A DNA stretch of 64,000 nucleotides. It comes from Citrus sinensis. Lineage: Eukaryota; Streptophyta; Magnoliopsida; Sapindales; Rutaceae. The notes beneath the pieces were generated by a model. It ran no database searches, was not told the origin of the DNA, and saw only the letters and a program-made list of their open reading frames with translations. Numbering within the stretch: position 1 is the stretch's first letter; the number at the start of each line of letters is the position of its first letter. Of this stretch, positions 37,389 to 49,400 are shown piece by piece. The position numbers and the translations under genes are program-made. The DNA is taken from positions 32,341,501 through 32,405,500 of the forward strand of contig NC_068557.1 of the NCBI RefSeq assembly GCF_022201045.2, written 5' to 3'.

Positions 37389-38435
37389 ATGGTTGGAGTG
37401 AGAATGGTGAAGGCTTTGGTTATGATTATGGCAGTGGCACTGAGCCTTGGCCTTGGTGGGCAATGGGCTGCAGCCCAAGTGCATCACGTTGTCGGAGGAG
37501 ACCGTGGATGGGACTCGTCTTCCGACGTGGCTTCTTGGTCCGCCGGCAGAGTCTTCAGGGCTGGTGACAAAATCTGTTAAGTTCTCTCTTTGCTATGCTT
37601 GGAAGTTTCTACTTCTTTTATCAGAAACTAATTTAACAGGTAGAATTTGTAAGCGGTATTTATTATTTTCTTTCATTTCCTTTTTTTGCAACCGAATGGA
37701 GAATAAATTTGAAATACAAAACAATATTTTTATTATAATTTATTTTTCTTTGATATTGGAGGATCCTATTCCTAGCTTTCTTAGTGAGCATACGACTGTC
37801 AATTTTTCTTCAAGCAACTACGACAATGACTTGTGATTAGTGGGTTTTAACATAAAAATTCTAATTCCCTTCTGTTTATGACTTTATTCTGATTTTCTTG
37901 GTTCCCCTCCAATTAAATAAACGTGACGTGACTCATGGAGTCATGGTTTCAACTTTCAATGGTATTTTTGTTTTTAATTTTTTTTTTAATAGAAAATAAA
38001 TGGGATTTTTTTTTAATTTCACTTTCGCATGATATTCGTGGGATGCTGTGTTGTGGGTGTCTGGGGCCAGTGCTCGCCTACTCCCCGGCGCAGGAAAGCA
38101 TTGCTGAGCTCCAAAGCAAAGAAGAATATGAATCGTGCAACGTAAGCAATCCCATTAGAATGTATACGGATGGCTTAGATGTCATCCCACTTGACGGGGA
38201 AGGGATTCACTATTTCGTTAGCAGCAAATATGACAACTGCAAGAACGGGTTGAAGCTGCACGTGAACGTCTTGCCTCAGCCTCATCAAAGTTCCGAGGTC
38301 GCAAAAGTCACCACAGCCAAGAGATCTGCAATGCCCTTTGCTGTTCCGCCCACAACTCCCTCTGATTCAACCCGCTTTCGGTCTAGTTTTATTTTATTTT
38401 TCGTTCGGCTTGGGCTTTTCTATATGGATTTATAG
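37389..38435 (+). CDS. Phytocyanin family protein without copper ligands (early nodulin-like, ENODL)
   Basis: Secreted plastocyanin-like protein, probably anchored at the plasma membrane. Two exons: 37389-37575 and 38071-38435, with the single intron at the usual phytocyanin position (after GDKI), giving 183 residues. A signal peptide covers ~1-30 (hydrophobic core, then WAAAQ). The plastocyanin-like domain has VGGDRGWD, ASWSAGRVFRAGDKI, SCNVSNPIRMYTDGLD and IHYFVSSKYDNCKNGLKLHV. The disulphide pair (SCN.., DNC..) is kept. The positions of the type I copper ligands are AQES, YFVSS and YDNC instead of His, Cys and His, so copper binding is not expected, as in ENODL proteins. The C-terminus is Ser/Thr/Pro-rich with a hydrophobic end (ILFFVRLGLFYMDL) that could be a GPI signal. 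Two in-frame ATGs (37389, 37404) could serve as start. Confidence 0.85.
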
Positions 38436-38870
38436 CGGGGAATAATGTTATTGTATTAGTATATAACAAGTAACCATGGATTAAATGCAAAACTATGAAA
38501 CCGTCGACTTTGATTGTTATTGGAATATCTATCATATTTCTAATGTTCTCTTAAGTCTCTTCTATCTGACTCGAGTGACAAGAAAGGAATTACAGAAATT
38601 ACATTGTGTTCATTGTCCAATTGAGAGGGCCATATAAACGACTAGGCGAAAAATATAGAACAGATCAAAGGTTTCAAACACACTTTATTGTGCATAGATC
38701 AAATGACAGTTCACACAAAGCACAGTTTCAAGTTGTTCATCAATCATCATTATCCCGTCAGCAGTGGTGTCTTACAGACTTACACTACCTCACTTCTCTG
38801 CCTTTTCTAGACAAGAAGACAGGAATCACCCACCATCAGTCATTTTAGCACCTAATATTTCGTCTAATCA
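38436..38870. other. Convergent 3' intergenic region (ENODL / TFIIF alpha)
   Basis: About 430 bp between facing stop codons, probably the two 3' UTRs. Nothing else seen. Confidence 0.5.
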
Positions 38871-41800
38871 TCATTTCTCTCTCAACACAACATAATTGCT
38901 TGGTCCATTGGTCTTCTGTATCTTTGAAATTCTCTTCAGAATATCAGCGAAAGCCGTCCGATCCTGCATCAATAAAAGTTTTAGTGATAAAAAAGCAACG
39001 TCTAGTATTCCCATCCATGCTGGCATTTCATAACTCTTCCCAAACATCGACAAGGTAGAGCATGAGAGTGAACCAAAGCCCTTAATAAATATGAAAAATA
39101 TCAATACAGTTAAACAATGATGAAAATCAATACAGTTAAACAAGGACATACCTCGGTCGATCTAAGTCTCGGTTTAAACTTAGCAACAAGATCCTGTGTG
39201 GTGACAGGTGCCTGCTGCAATAATACAGCCCTAATTTCTTCTGCGGTGACAGGACCAGAAGCTGATGTTGACCCTGTTCTTGATGATGATGCACCTTTTG
39301 CAGGTGCACTGCTTTTCGAAGCTGACACATTTTCATCCCTGGCAGAAGATTTTGTTTCCTGATCCCCAAACAATTACAAAATTGCAATTGAAAAAAAAAA
39401 ATTAATTAAGTGTCATCCTAAGTGAAACAAATGAAGCAAGAAGACTGAAAGTAGCAACGTACATTTTCTGTTTTGACCTTCTTCAAAGGCGCACCACTAG
39501 GTGCTCTTGCATCATCTCCATTAGATTTTCTCTTCCCCTTTGCTGATTTAGAAGTAGATGGAGTTGCGCGGCCAGATCCAGAAGGTGCTGGTTTGGCAGG
39601 ACTGTTGTCAGCAGGTTCCTCCTTCTTAGGCGTATCCTTATGCTTTGGAGCCAATATGGGAGAAAAACCTACTTCATCCTCCATCTGAACAATCCAAACA
39701 AAAGTTCCATCATACAAACGAAAGTTCGGCATATCTTTACCATAAAAACCTCATTAAAATATTAACAGTGCACAGCAAAATGAACTACAAACATTTATGC
39801 AGTTGATACAACATCCTTCATAGCTGTTCTAAAATGTTCAATGCATCTACTAAGACCTGGCATCCTTATCAAAAAAGCTTACATCATCGTCTTCGTCGTC
39901 ATCGTCCTCTGCATCCGATTCATTCAGCCCATTAGCTCGCCCAAGCAGCTTTTTCAATTCTTTTCCAGATTTGCTCAGTCCTCCCTCCTCCTCTTCATCC
40001 TCATCCTCTTCATCCTGGAAGAAGGATAATTAGTGATGCTTTCGGTGATATACACCCATTGTGAAGTTATATACGACAAATTACTCAAGTTAGGGCCCTG
40101 AGAATTCTACTAACTTAAGCACAAAAGCAGATTAACAGTTAATCCACATCTAATTCCATAAGCTTTGAATCTAGTTACCACAAGTGGACTTAAATCCAGA
40201 CAGAGCATTGTGAATTGACAATCGCAAATAGACCATTGATGACCAAAAATTTGTATGCTGCAACAGTAAGTACATGCTCACACCTGCTTAATTTCTGGAG
40301 GAGCAGGAACTTCAGGAGCTAAATCTTCCCGTTCCTCAGGATCATTACCAACAGCCTCATCATCATCAGTGAAAATCTCCTCATGCTCCCAATCATCACC
40401 TAAACCAATAAACATCTTGTACTGAATCAAGGATGAAAAAATCCCAGCAATTCTTCCAGAACAGAAAATATAACTTGTTTCAGACGATACACATGTATGA
40501 ATGTTGGACTATAGGGAGGCGGTACAGTTTATTCGCTGTAGGTTTTGCAAAAGGAAAATGGCAACATTACTCATCTCACTAAGTAAATACAACGAAGAAA
40601 CACAATCCTCAAGTTTGGAGTCTTATTCGTTGTATTAATTAGGTTAATACAAAAACACAGAACAAACGCTCACCTTTCTCAACATCATCCTCGTCCAAAT
40701 CAAGATCACCACCCCTGGGGCCTTCTTCATCATCATCCTCACCTCTTTTGTTGAGTCCAAGTCTATTCTTCCTTTTTGCTTCCTCATCCTCATCTTCCTC
40801 TCCCCTATCAGACACATTACCTTCATCCTCATCACCACTTTTTTTACTACGTCCCCTCCCACCAGTCCCAGCACTTTCCTTGTCATCTGGCTTTTCCACT
40901 TCACCAAATGCAGCAGCTCCATTGTTTGCAGCTTTCATCATCCATCTTTCATATCCATCTGCAGTCTTCCTCCGGTTCTTCATCTTCTCTTCTGCTTCCT
41001 CCAACGTGAGTTGCTTATATTGCGCAACTTTGTTAAAGTTATACCTGTAACATGTCACACTCATTATAACCACAAATGAGATTACATCAAAAGACACCAA
41101 GTATCTCCCAGAAGTAGGATAGGACTTGCATACCAAGAACCAGCTGGAATAGCAACAAATTCCTTAGAATGCATCACTAACAGGTAATAAGTCGCTGATT
41201 GAGAGCCTTCAAGATGACCCTGGTACTGAGCCTGGCCTGTTTCATCCTCCAACATCCAAGGCTTATTCTTGTACTTCTCCTGCATAATGCATAAAAACGC
41301 TGATAAGACTACACTTGCCGACAGCCAAATTATGTTTTACGCAGTTGAAGCAAAAAGTTCAGAGGGGAGGTGAAAAAATTGTTTTAGACATGACAGAAGC
41401 AGTATCAGTTCTCATTCACCATATAAGAAACCTCTTTAGTGCACAAAAAAAGGGTTGCCAACCAATGATATATATTTATAAAGTTTACAAAAAGTATTTC
41501 ATATTTAAATTTCAGAATAATATGAGCTCCAGACAACTGGATAAGCAACAATCACATGTATTTGAAAGAAAATAACGGCAGTAAAAGATACATCAACATC
41601 TTCAACTTCTTCTAATGTATGAGTGGACATTAATTATAAGTTCATTTTCAACCTTCTAGCCATAATTCTATAACAATTATCAGAAAAGTGGTAATACCCG
41701 CAAAGTATCAGTAACTTGCCGTCCTTGTAATCCATCTTTATGAAGAGTCCATTTGTTCTCGGCATTTTTCTTCTTTGAGAAACTTGGTAATCCACTCACA

Positions 41801-42268
41801 AATCTCCCAATGAAGTAGTTCTTGTCGCTGCTATTACTTGGCCGTACATTGTATTCCTAACAATCAAAACAACCCAGAATTTAAAAATATAGTAACAATA
41901 AAGGTACAAATAAATCAACTTCCAAATAATTTGGAAAAAGAAAAACTATGCTTAAAAATCAAAACATAATATAACAAAATCCATAAACCTATTATTTCCA
42001 CAGAATAACAAAAAATCTAGATTAATGATCATGAATATGTTCATAATTAGAACCTACTATAATATAAACCAAAAGGATTCGATAGAACAAAACGAACTCG
42101 AATCAAGCGAGTGACGATTGCTCCACAATCGAAGCATTTGGCTTTGTTCTCGGCCATGGTTTTGCCACATGTCAAGCACAGAGTCATGTGCTTGCAGTTG
42201 CTTCCGTACAAATCCGCCTGCGATCCACATCCGCTACACTGCGGCTTCAACAGCAGATCAAAAGACAT
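38871..42268 (-). CDS. RAP74: Transcription initiation factor IIF, alpha subunit (RAP74)
   Basis: Large subunit of general factor TFIIF, which binds RNA polymerase II and aids initiation and elongation. Nine exons: 42268-42098, 41856-41698, 41279-41134, 41044-40674, 40399-40284, 40014-39883, 39684-39463, 39358-39152, 38963-38871. The frame is continuous and gives 538 residues. The N-terminus has a plant-type C4-like cluster (CSGCG, CKHMTLCLTCG, CFDCG). The dimerisation domain includes NYFIGRFVSGLP, PWMLEDETGQAQYQGHLEG and IPAGSWYNF. The centre is highly acidic (runs of Asp/Glu) with GDDWEHEEIFTDDDEAVGND. A basic Pro/Ser-rich linker leads to the C-terminal winged helix (VTAEEIRAVLLQQAPVTTQD ... 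KTNGPSNYVVLREK). Start chosen at MSFDLLLKP by homology; an in-frame ATG 24 bp upstream exists. Confidence 0.95.
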
Positions 42269-42807
42269 CTCTTTCCCTTGAAAACGACACACAATTTTAG
42301 GGTTTCAATCAGACATGGTAAGATAATTAGTTTATTTGCAGTTTTTATTAATAATTTGAACGGATTTTTGTTTACGTTTGATTAAGCTTCCTTGACTGAC
42401 CACTTGATAATTGACGACGATTCAAGGATTACGAATCGCTTCGTTTCGGTTCCCAAAGTAACATGTTCTTCTGTTTTTTGGATGTCATTATTGTTTTAAT
42501 TTTTAAATAATATTGGGCACCGACCTTTTCCTTTTTTTTTTTTATGTTCTCTCTCTAAATGGTAAGCCTTTTACACTTGTCAATATTTCTCATAAAATTC
42601 TTTTTCATAAAATTCTTTTTAATTAAAATAATTTATTTTAAATAAAAACAAAATATATATATTAACTTTTTTGAAAGCTCGTGTATGTCTACAAAAATTA
42701 ATATATTAATTCCTCAGAAGTAATGATAAATGTGTCAATAGTTTAATAACAAAATAGTTTGAGGTATTTTTAAAAAATAAGAATTTAATGGGTACTGATC
42801 TCAAAAT

Positions 42808-43471
42808 TAGAGGTGTTCAGAATCCAATCTGATCCGCTCAATCCGTCTAATCCATAGAAATTTGATTCGTGAATTGGTGGATTAGATTGTATTGGATTGA
42901 AAATTTGATAATTCACAATCGGTAGATTTTGGATCTACTTCTGTAAATCCGTAAAAATTAAAAAATAAAACTTGTAAATACAACATTAATACTTACTAGT
43001 AAATAATAAGTTAAAATATAATTATATTAATATTATATTATATCTTATCCGATAATAATATAAAATATAAAATAATTAAATAAACAAATATAACTTTTTA
43101 AATAGTTAATTTTCATATTTTGAAACTTTAAATGTATTTTCTAACTTTATTTAAACAATTAATTTATTTAAATCTTATTTAATTTTAAATTTGATTGGCA
43201 ATAAAATTATTTTTATATTAAATTTTTTATTTAGTTAGTTCGTGGATTTGACAGAATTAAAAATTTTCAGTTCGCAAACCAATCCGCAAAATGGTGGATT
43301 GTATATGGATTGGGTCAAATCCGCATCTGATCCACAGATGTACGGATTGGATTTGGATTGAATTTCACCAATCCATGGATTGAATTAGATTGAAAATTTA
43401 TAAATTACAAAATCATAGATCAGATATGTATTAAGATCCAATTCATAAAATCCGATCCGTGAACACCCTTA
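42808..43471. mobile_element. Non-autonomous hAT-type DNA transposon (664 bp)
   Basis: The ends are inverted: left TAGAGGTGTTCA, right in reverse complement TAAGGGTGTTCACGG. They are flanked by a perfect 8-bp target duplication, CTCAAAAT at 42800-42807 and 43472-43479. Subterminal regions carry many AATCC/GGATT motifs in both orientations. No coding capacity. The end sequence differs from the element at 2117-2995, so this is a separate hAT family. Confidence 0.88.
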
Positions 43472-43843
43472 CTCAAAATATAGGTACGAAATTAGCTTTA
43501 ACTCAATTTTGATAATAAAAGATACGTTTGCAATAATGAAGATTATTAAAAGATAAGGTGTGTCACACCATATCAGGCAATTTAGGTGTGTTTGATATTG
43601 TTTTTACATCTCGTTTTTAAATATCATTCTTTTAGCTTGTTTTTATTGTCCTCTTACAATAATATTTATTTTTTAGAACTTAATAAAAAGAAAAAAAAAA
43701 CTAAATTACCAAATTAATCCCAAAAAAAAAATTAAAACAAAAAGTATAATATTAATTTTTGTAAAAGTTCATATTTGTCCAAAAAAATTAGTATTGTAAA
43801 AAAAATTAAATTATCAATTTAACTCCAAAAAAATAAAATAAAA

Positions 43844-43860
43844 ACACACACACACACACA

Positions 43861-43930
<70 letters not shown>
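43844..43930. repeat. Compound (CA)n(TA)n microsatellite
   Basis: About nine CA units followed, after CGC, by some 34 uninterrupted TA units. Confidence 0.95.
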
Positions 43931-43933
<3 letters not shown>

Positions 43934-44820
43934 CTTGTATAATTGTTTTTATACAAATTGATGTGGCATGATTGAATTGGTTGGATTAAATATCTCTTGG
44001 TCCACAAGATTTTTTTATTTTATATTTGTATTCAACCAATGAGTTAGTATCAAATTGGCAAATCAATTTGTATAAAATAAGCTTATACAAGAGTTTATGG
44101 TTGTACAATGTAGCACAATATTGTACAATATTATTATAATAAAATGCTAATGTAATGTAGTATAATATAATACATATGAATTCAATAATGTAATTTAGTG
44201 AGTATTGATATTTGAATTGAATAATCTGACACAATAATTACAAAATAATTGTAAAATGATATACTATTATTAATTATTTTTCAATATAACAGTATAGCAC
44301 CACATGATCTTATAATTATTCTTATCACTGTTATGTAATCTTGTCAGGACTCTTCATCATTTTCCAAAAGAGATTTCTTCCATTCAATTCATCGTCATCC
44401 TTATCATGTATAAATTCACTAAATTGTTATTGTTGTTTGATTCAAGTTCATGCTAATATCGTTCTAATGGTTTGATCGATTAGTTTTCAATCATTTTTTA
44501 TTAGACCCTTGAGAGTTGAGTTTGATTGAATCCTATATAAATAAGTGCTAAAGAATAAAATTCGGTTTTATCCACCTACTTGAATATTAAAAAAAAAAAA
44601 TTAAAACCTTAATGATAGTACAGTTTTTTTTAAAAAAAGAAAAATAAAAATAAGTTCTCACGCCAAACGTGCATACAAAATATACCGCTATACTTCAGAT
44701 TTCGAAAAAATTGTGATTTGCACTCCTGCTGCCTTGATTCAAGGTCACACACCCAATGCATTACAAAATTTACAAAATTCACGGCTGAAAAAAATATTAT
44801 TAGTTACAGGATTAGGTTAT

Positions 44821-44937
44821 GGTGCAACTGTGACATCGTGTCACAGTTGCATCTAACCGTTAAATACAGTTAGAGTGGTGAAATTTATTGACATCCAACG
44901 ATTAGATGCAACTGTAACACTGTGTTACAGTTGCACC
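44821..44937. repeat. Twin-hairpin foldback element (117 bp)
   Basis: The 41-bp ends (44821-44861 and 44897-44937) are inverted copies of each other with few differences. Each end is itself a near-perfect hairpin with 12-bp arms and a 3-nt loop: GCAACTGTGACA/TGTCACAGTTGC on the left, GCAACTGTAACA/TGTTACAGTTGC on the right. The spacer is 35 bp. It resembles a very small MITE. No clear target duplication (TTA/TAA is possible). Confidence 0.7.
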
Positions 44938-44996
44938 TAAAGTTCTCCCTTAGTTACATTATATTTTTGTCACCGTGTCCGTGCTGTCAAGCTCGT

Positions 44997-45024
44997 CCCC
45001 CCCCCCCCCCCCCCTTTTTTTTTT
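44997..45024. repeat. C18T10 homopolymer junction
   Basis: Eighteen C residues directly followed by ten T. Long C runs are rare in this AT-rich window and prone to length errors in assemblies. Confidence 0.9.
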
Positions 45025-45284
45025 CTGTCCTGTTTCCGTTGTTACATCAAAATTAATTACAATTTTTTTTTTCAATTACTAATTGCAACTTACAAGCATT
45101 TTTTTTTCTTATCAAGCTGTCACGCTCTTATTATCCTGAATCATATTATGTTACATGACATATAATAAACGATAAATTTTAAATTATCATTTAAAATAAA
45201 AAAAATTAACATGTAAAATAATTAAATTATTTAAATGACAATCCATAAATTTACTGTATATTACATATCAAAATTATAATAAAA

Positions 45285-45943
45285 TGAAAAAAAATATTTG
45301 TTTAATTTTTATATTTTGAGTTAAGTGTTTGTTTAGTTCTTATATTTTAAAAAATATCTCAAGACACTTCTATTGGTAAATATGTTATATTCTTATCTTA
45401 TATTTTATTTCCATTTACAATAATATTCTTACAATGAAATTGTTGGGGATATTAATAGAAAAATAATTTATCAAATTTATCTTAAAAAATATAATAAAAA
45501 AATTCACACAAACTCTTACATTATTATTTTACTCTTAGATTAATTCGATAAATTAATTTTTATAAATAATTATTTTGTGAGATTGTTCTAAAAATATTAT
45601 TTATAAATAATTATTAGTAAGATTATTATACAACCACAAGAAAATTACTAGTAATTTGACTGATGTTAATTTATTTATAAATAATTATTAATAAGATTAT
45701 TATACAAGCACAAAAAATAATATTTATTTCACACAAATATCTATTAATTAATTTACTAGTAAATAATTATTGATTAATTTATTGATCAACTTTTTATAAA
45801 TAAATAAATTAATGTCAAATATATTGTATGAAAAAAAAATAAGGATAAACATATAACATATATATATATATATATAAGAAAATATAGTGAATAAACATAC
45901 TCTTAATTAAAAAAAAAAAGAGTAATTAAACGAATATTTGCCC
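45285..45943. mobile_element. Long-TIR non-autonomous element, copy B (about 660 bp)
   Basis: Same block order as copy A at 13541-14200: AATATTTGTTTAATTTTTAT, GTTTAGTTCTTATATTTT, a TCTCAAGACACTTCTATTGG block, then an AT-rich interior with GTTGGGGATATTAAT. The right end finishes CGAATATTTGCCC and reads GGGCAAATATTCGTTTAAT in reverse complement. The interior has small internal duplications of ATAAATAATTATT. Non-coding. Confidence 0.6.
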
Positions 45944-46487
45944 TACCTTTCCCCCTCAGATTTTACGAAGAAAGTAAAGCGAACAGATTTCGTTTGACTG
46001 ATTGCTGGCCATCGACTTCTTGTTGAACCAAACTTAGGCCCCGTTTGTTACAATTTATTAAATAAAATTTATAACAATAAAATTTCTCAATAGAGTTTTT
46101 AAATAAAAAGTTATTGAGTATTTAATTATTAATAAAAAAAATATTTTTAAATTATTAAATTATATGATATTTTTTTATTATATATTTTAAAAAAAATTCT
46201 CTAACCTTTATTATCAAAAATTTAAATTTTAAATTTTTATTAATAGAGATAAATTAACTTATTTAAACTAAAAAAATTTCATTAAAAAAATAACTAAATA
46301 ACATAAAACTTTTTAAAAAATATTTATACAATTAAATAAACACTTATGACTCTTAAATAAATCGTACCAAACATGCACTTAATCAAAATCTCTTCTAATA
46401 TTTTTAGCAGAGTCCGAACTCCGAAGCTCACGCTCCACACTCGCTAACATTTACCGGAGCTCTGAACGGCATCATTTTGTGACAGCC

Positions 46488-49400
46488 ATGGCTTTGCAGT
46501 CTTTCATCGAAGTTGAACCTGACTCTCATTTTCCTATCCAGAACCTCCCTTACGGAGTGTTCAAACCTGAACCGGCCTCAGTGGCTCGACCCGGAGTCGC
46601 AATCGGGGAATACGTTTTGGACCTCTCTGAAATTTCCAAAGCCGGTCTCTTCAACGGCCCGATCCTCAAGGACTCTGATTGCTTTCTCCAGGTTCTTCTT
46701 AACACATTTTTGCTGATTACCAAAAAGTGAAAATAAGGCAAAGAACGTTGTCGTTCGTAGTACTTGAGTTTGAATTTTCCGTTTAAAGTAAGTTTAGTGT
46801 TTTTATAGATGATCGGCTGCCAGGATTTTTTGAGAATCAACCACTTATCCTCTTTTTTGCTACTGAGAAACCGCCAGTTAAATAAAGTAAATGGATGATT
46901 AACTTATGGATTGATTATTGTTTAAATGTTTAGTTTATATCAATTTTTTTCCGGATTATTAGTTGATGATTGATACTTATGCTGTTGAAGTATGAAAATG
47001 TATTTTATATTCTCATTTATTGCATGGATTTTTTTTCTTTTTTTGTTTTCACTCTTTTCAATCATATATGATGACTAGTCAGTTTGAATGGATAGTTTGT
47101 ATGTGAAGTATTACTTATTTGTTAATTGTTATGGGTATTAGTTTGTATAAGATCGATCCTTGCTCATAAAAGCAGAAGATAAGTGCAGTTTGTGTCTGTG
47201 TTTCTCAGTTAAGTAATTGCTTGTTATGTGATGCAATGATTTCGTGGCAGCCTAATCTGAACAAGTTCTTGTCTTTGGGGAGGCCTGCGTGGAAGGAAGC
47301 TCGTGATATGCTTCAAAAGCTATTGTCATGTATGTTCTCTTTTCAATATACAGCGATACATTAAGTAATAAATGGAGGATTTAAACTGATATGCATTTCT
47401 AATGGCTGGAAAATCATATTCCTTTGGAAATGAGTGAAAATTTTGATATTGAGATGAATAATAAAAGTGATGGCAATTTTGTTTTTCTTATGATGCAGCT
47501 AATGAAGCAACTTTACGTGACAATGCAAATTTAAGGCAGAAATCACTTGTCCCAATGGTTATAAATTCTTCTGGTTGTTCCTGGATATGTAATTTTTATG
47601 AGGATGGTTGTTTCTTTTTGATGTTGAATATATGTTTGAATCATTAGGGTAAAGTAGAAATGCTTCTTCCTATGGAAATTGGGGACTATACAGACTTCTT
47701 TTCATCCATGCATCATGCGAAGAACTGTGGGACCATATTTCGTGGACCAGCGAACGCAGTTCCAGCAAATTGGTATGTCATTTTAAAATCTACGAGCAAA
47801 CAAGGTATTGTTTCAGTGCTGACTTTGGTTTATTACAGCATATTTCATTTGCAAGTTTACAGAGTTGTACCTTATTTCAGGTTTCATCTTCCCATTGCAT
47901 ATCATGGACGAGCATCATCTGTTGTCATATCTGGAACAGACATTGTCCGGCCAAGGTTGGAGAAATAATTTTCATTAATTTCTTTATGTCTATTCTGTTT
48001 ATATATTTTCTTTGTTGCAAACAACAGCTGGTCTTATTAAAAATAAATAAAAACATAAATAAAATAAGAAGCAAACAACGGCTGGTATAATATCATGGAT
48101 GGCTTCAATTTGAAGCACTATAAGCACTCACGAACTACCTAATTATTTGTGATAGTAACAGCAGCTCCCTTGACTGTGCACATAGTGACATATCTTGGTA
48201 TTGTCGTTTAGATGAATGTATCAAGTGTCTATCTTTGGGCCCGCAAGCCCATGGAACTTTTCTATCACTTCCATTAGCTGAACCACTTGCTGCTTAGAGA
48301 TCAGCGCAATAGTTAAAAATAATGAGATATCACTTTGAAATAATATTTAGATATTTATCTATATATGGACAACTGTACGTGTTTGGTTTTGTAGAGTTCA
48401 AAGCTTTCTGTTGCATTGGTGTTTGTGTCTCTCCAAGCCAGTTGACATGCTACTTAGGTTCCCTGCTGGATCTGGTGCTTCATGGCATGTTATTCATCTA
48501 ATTTTGTTGCTTTGGATCTTAATTTCATCTTTTCACGACTGATTCTGCTGCTGAGCCAGTATCAAAGCTATAATAACTTTGGACTTCACAAACTTACATT
48601 TTTTCTTTTGCTCTTCTAGAGGTCAATTTGCTCCATCTGGAAACTCTCCACCACCTTTTGGGCCTTCACAGAAGCTAGACTTTGAGCTAGAAATGGTTAG
48701 TCTTTTCTGTCGTACAAGTTGATGATTGATTGTCTTTTGCTATTCACTGCTAATGCAATTTTGATATGGACTTCTAGAACTCATGATTAAAATCTGTATC
48801 CCGTTTGTGTTCTTGATTCTGGTTATGCTAGTGATTTCATCAGATCGTGACTAAACACATGATTAATTGTTATTTTATACGAGTTCTGGCAGGCAGCTGT
48901 TGTTGGTCCTGGAAATGAATTGGGGAAGCCTATTGATGTTAATGAAGCAGCAGATCATATATTTGGAGTTATGTTGATGAATGACTGGAGTGGTATTATA
49001 ACTCTTTCTTGCTTCACTTTTATGTTCCTGGCTTAATTGAACTTTAGTACTCTTATTGATAAGAAGTTGATTTTACAGCTAGAGACATACAGGCATGGGA
49101 ATATGTCCCTCTTGGGCCTTTTCTTGGAAAGAGTTTTGGTAAGAATAAGATTCTATTGCCACATTTCTTGGTTCCATTGGAAATAGTCAGGATTATTTGA
49201 TAATAAATCCATTCACTGATATTGCACTATCACTCTGCTTTTATTAGAATCTTCTAGCCTGCAGCTTACAAAGAGTTTTTTTTAACTAATCTTTAGGCAC
49301 TACATTATCCCCTTGGATTGTGACACTTGATGCTCTTGAACCATTTGCCTGTGATTCTCCCAAACAGGTAGCTTACTGACACATTTGTTTGAAAACATTA

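Larger units (their letters stand above)
42269..46487. other. Divergent intergenic region between TFIIF alpha and fumarylacetoacetase
   Basis: Repeat-rich spacer with no gene: hAT element (42808-43471), CA and AT microsatellites (about 43844-43930), twin-hairpin foldback (44821-44937), a C18T10 tract (44997-45024) and long-TIR copy B (about 45285-45943). The ends of the region should hold the two promoters. Confidence 0.5.

Noticed and set aside
37935-38070. Longer frame extending ENODL exon 2 upstream
   Set aside because: The upstream part is intron; the GGCCAG acceptor at 38070 and the family alignment place the exon start at 38071.
40748-41050. Ser/Leu/Pro-rich plus-strand frames opposite TFIIF alpha
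   Set aside because: Shadows of the acidic Asp/Glu coding region on the other strand.
43819-44007. Open frame with Ile-Tyr repeats, minus strand
   Set aside because: Translation of the CA/TA microsatellite.
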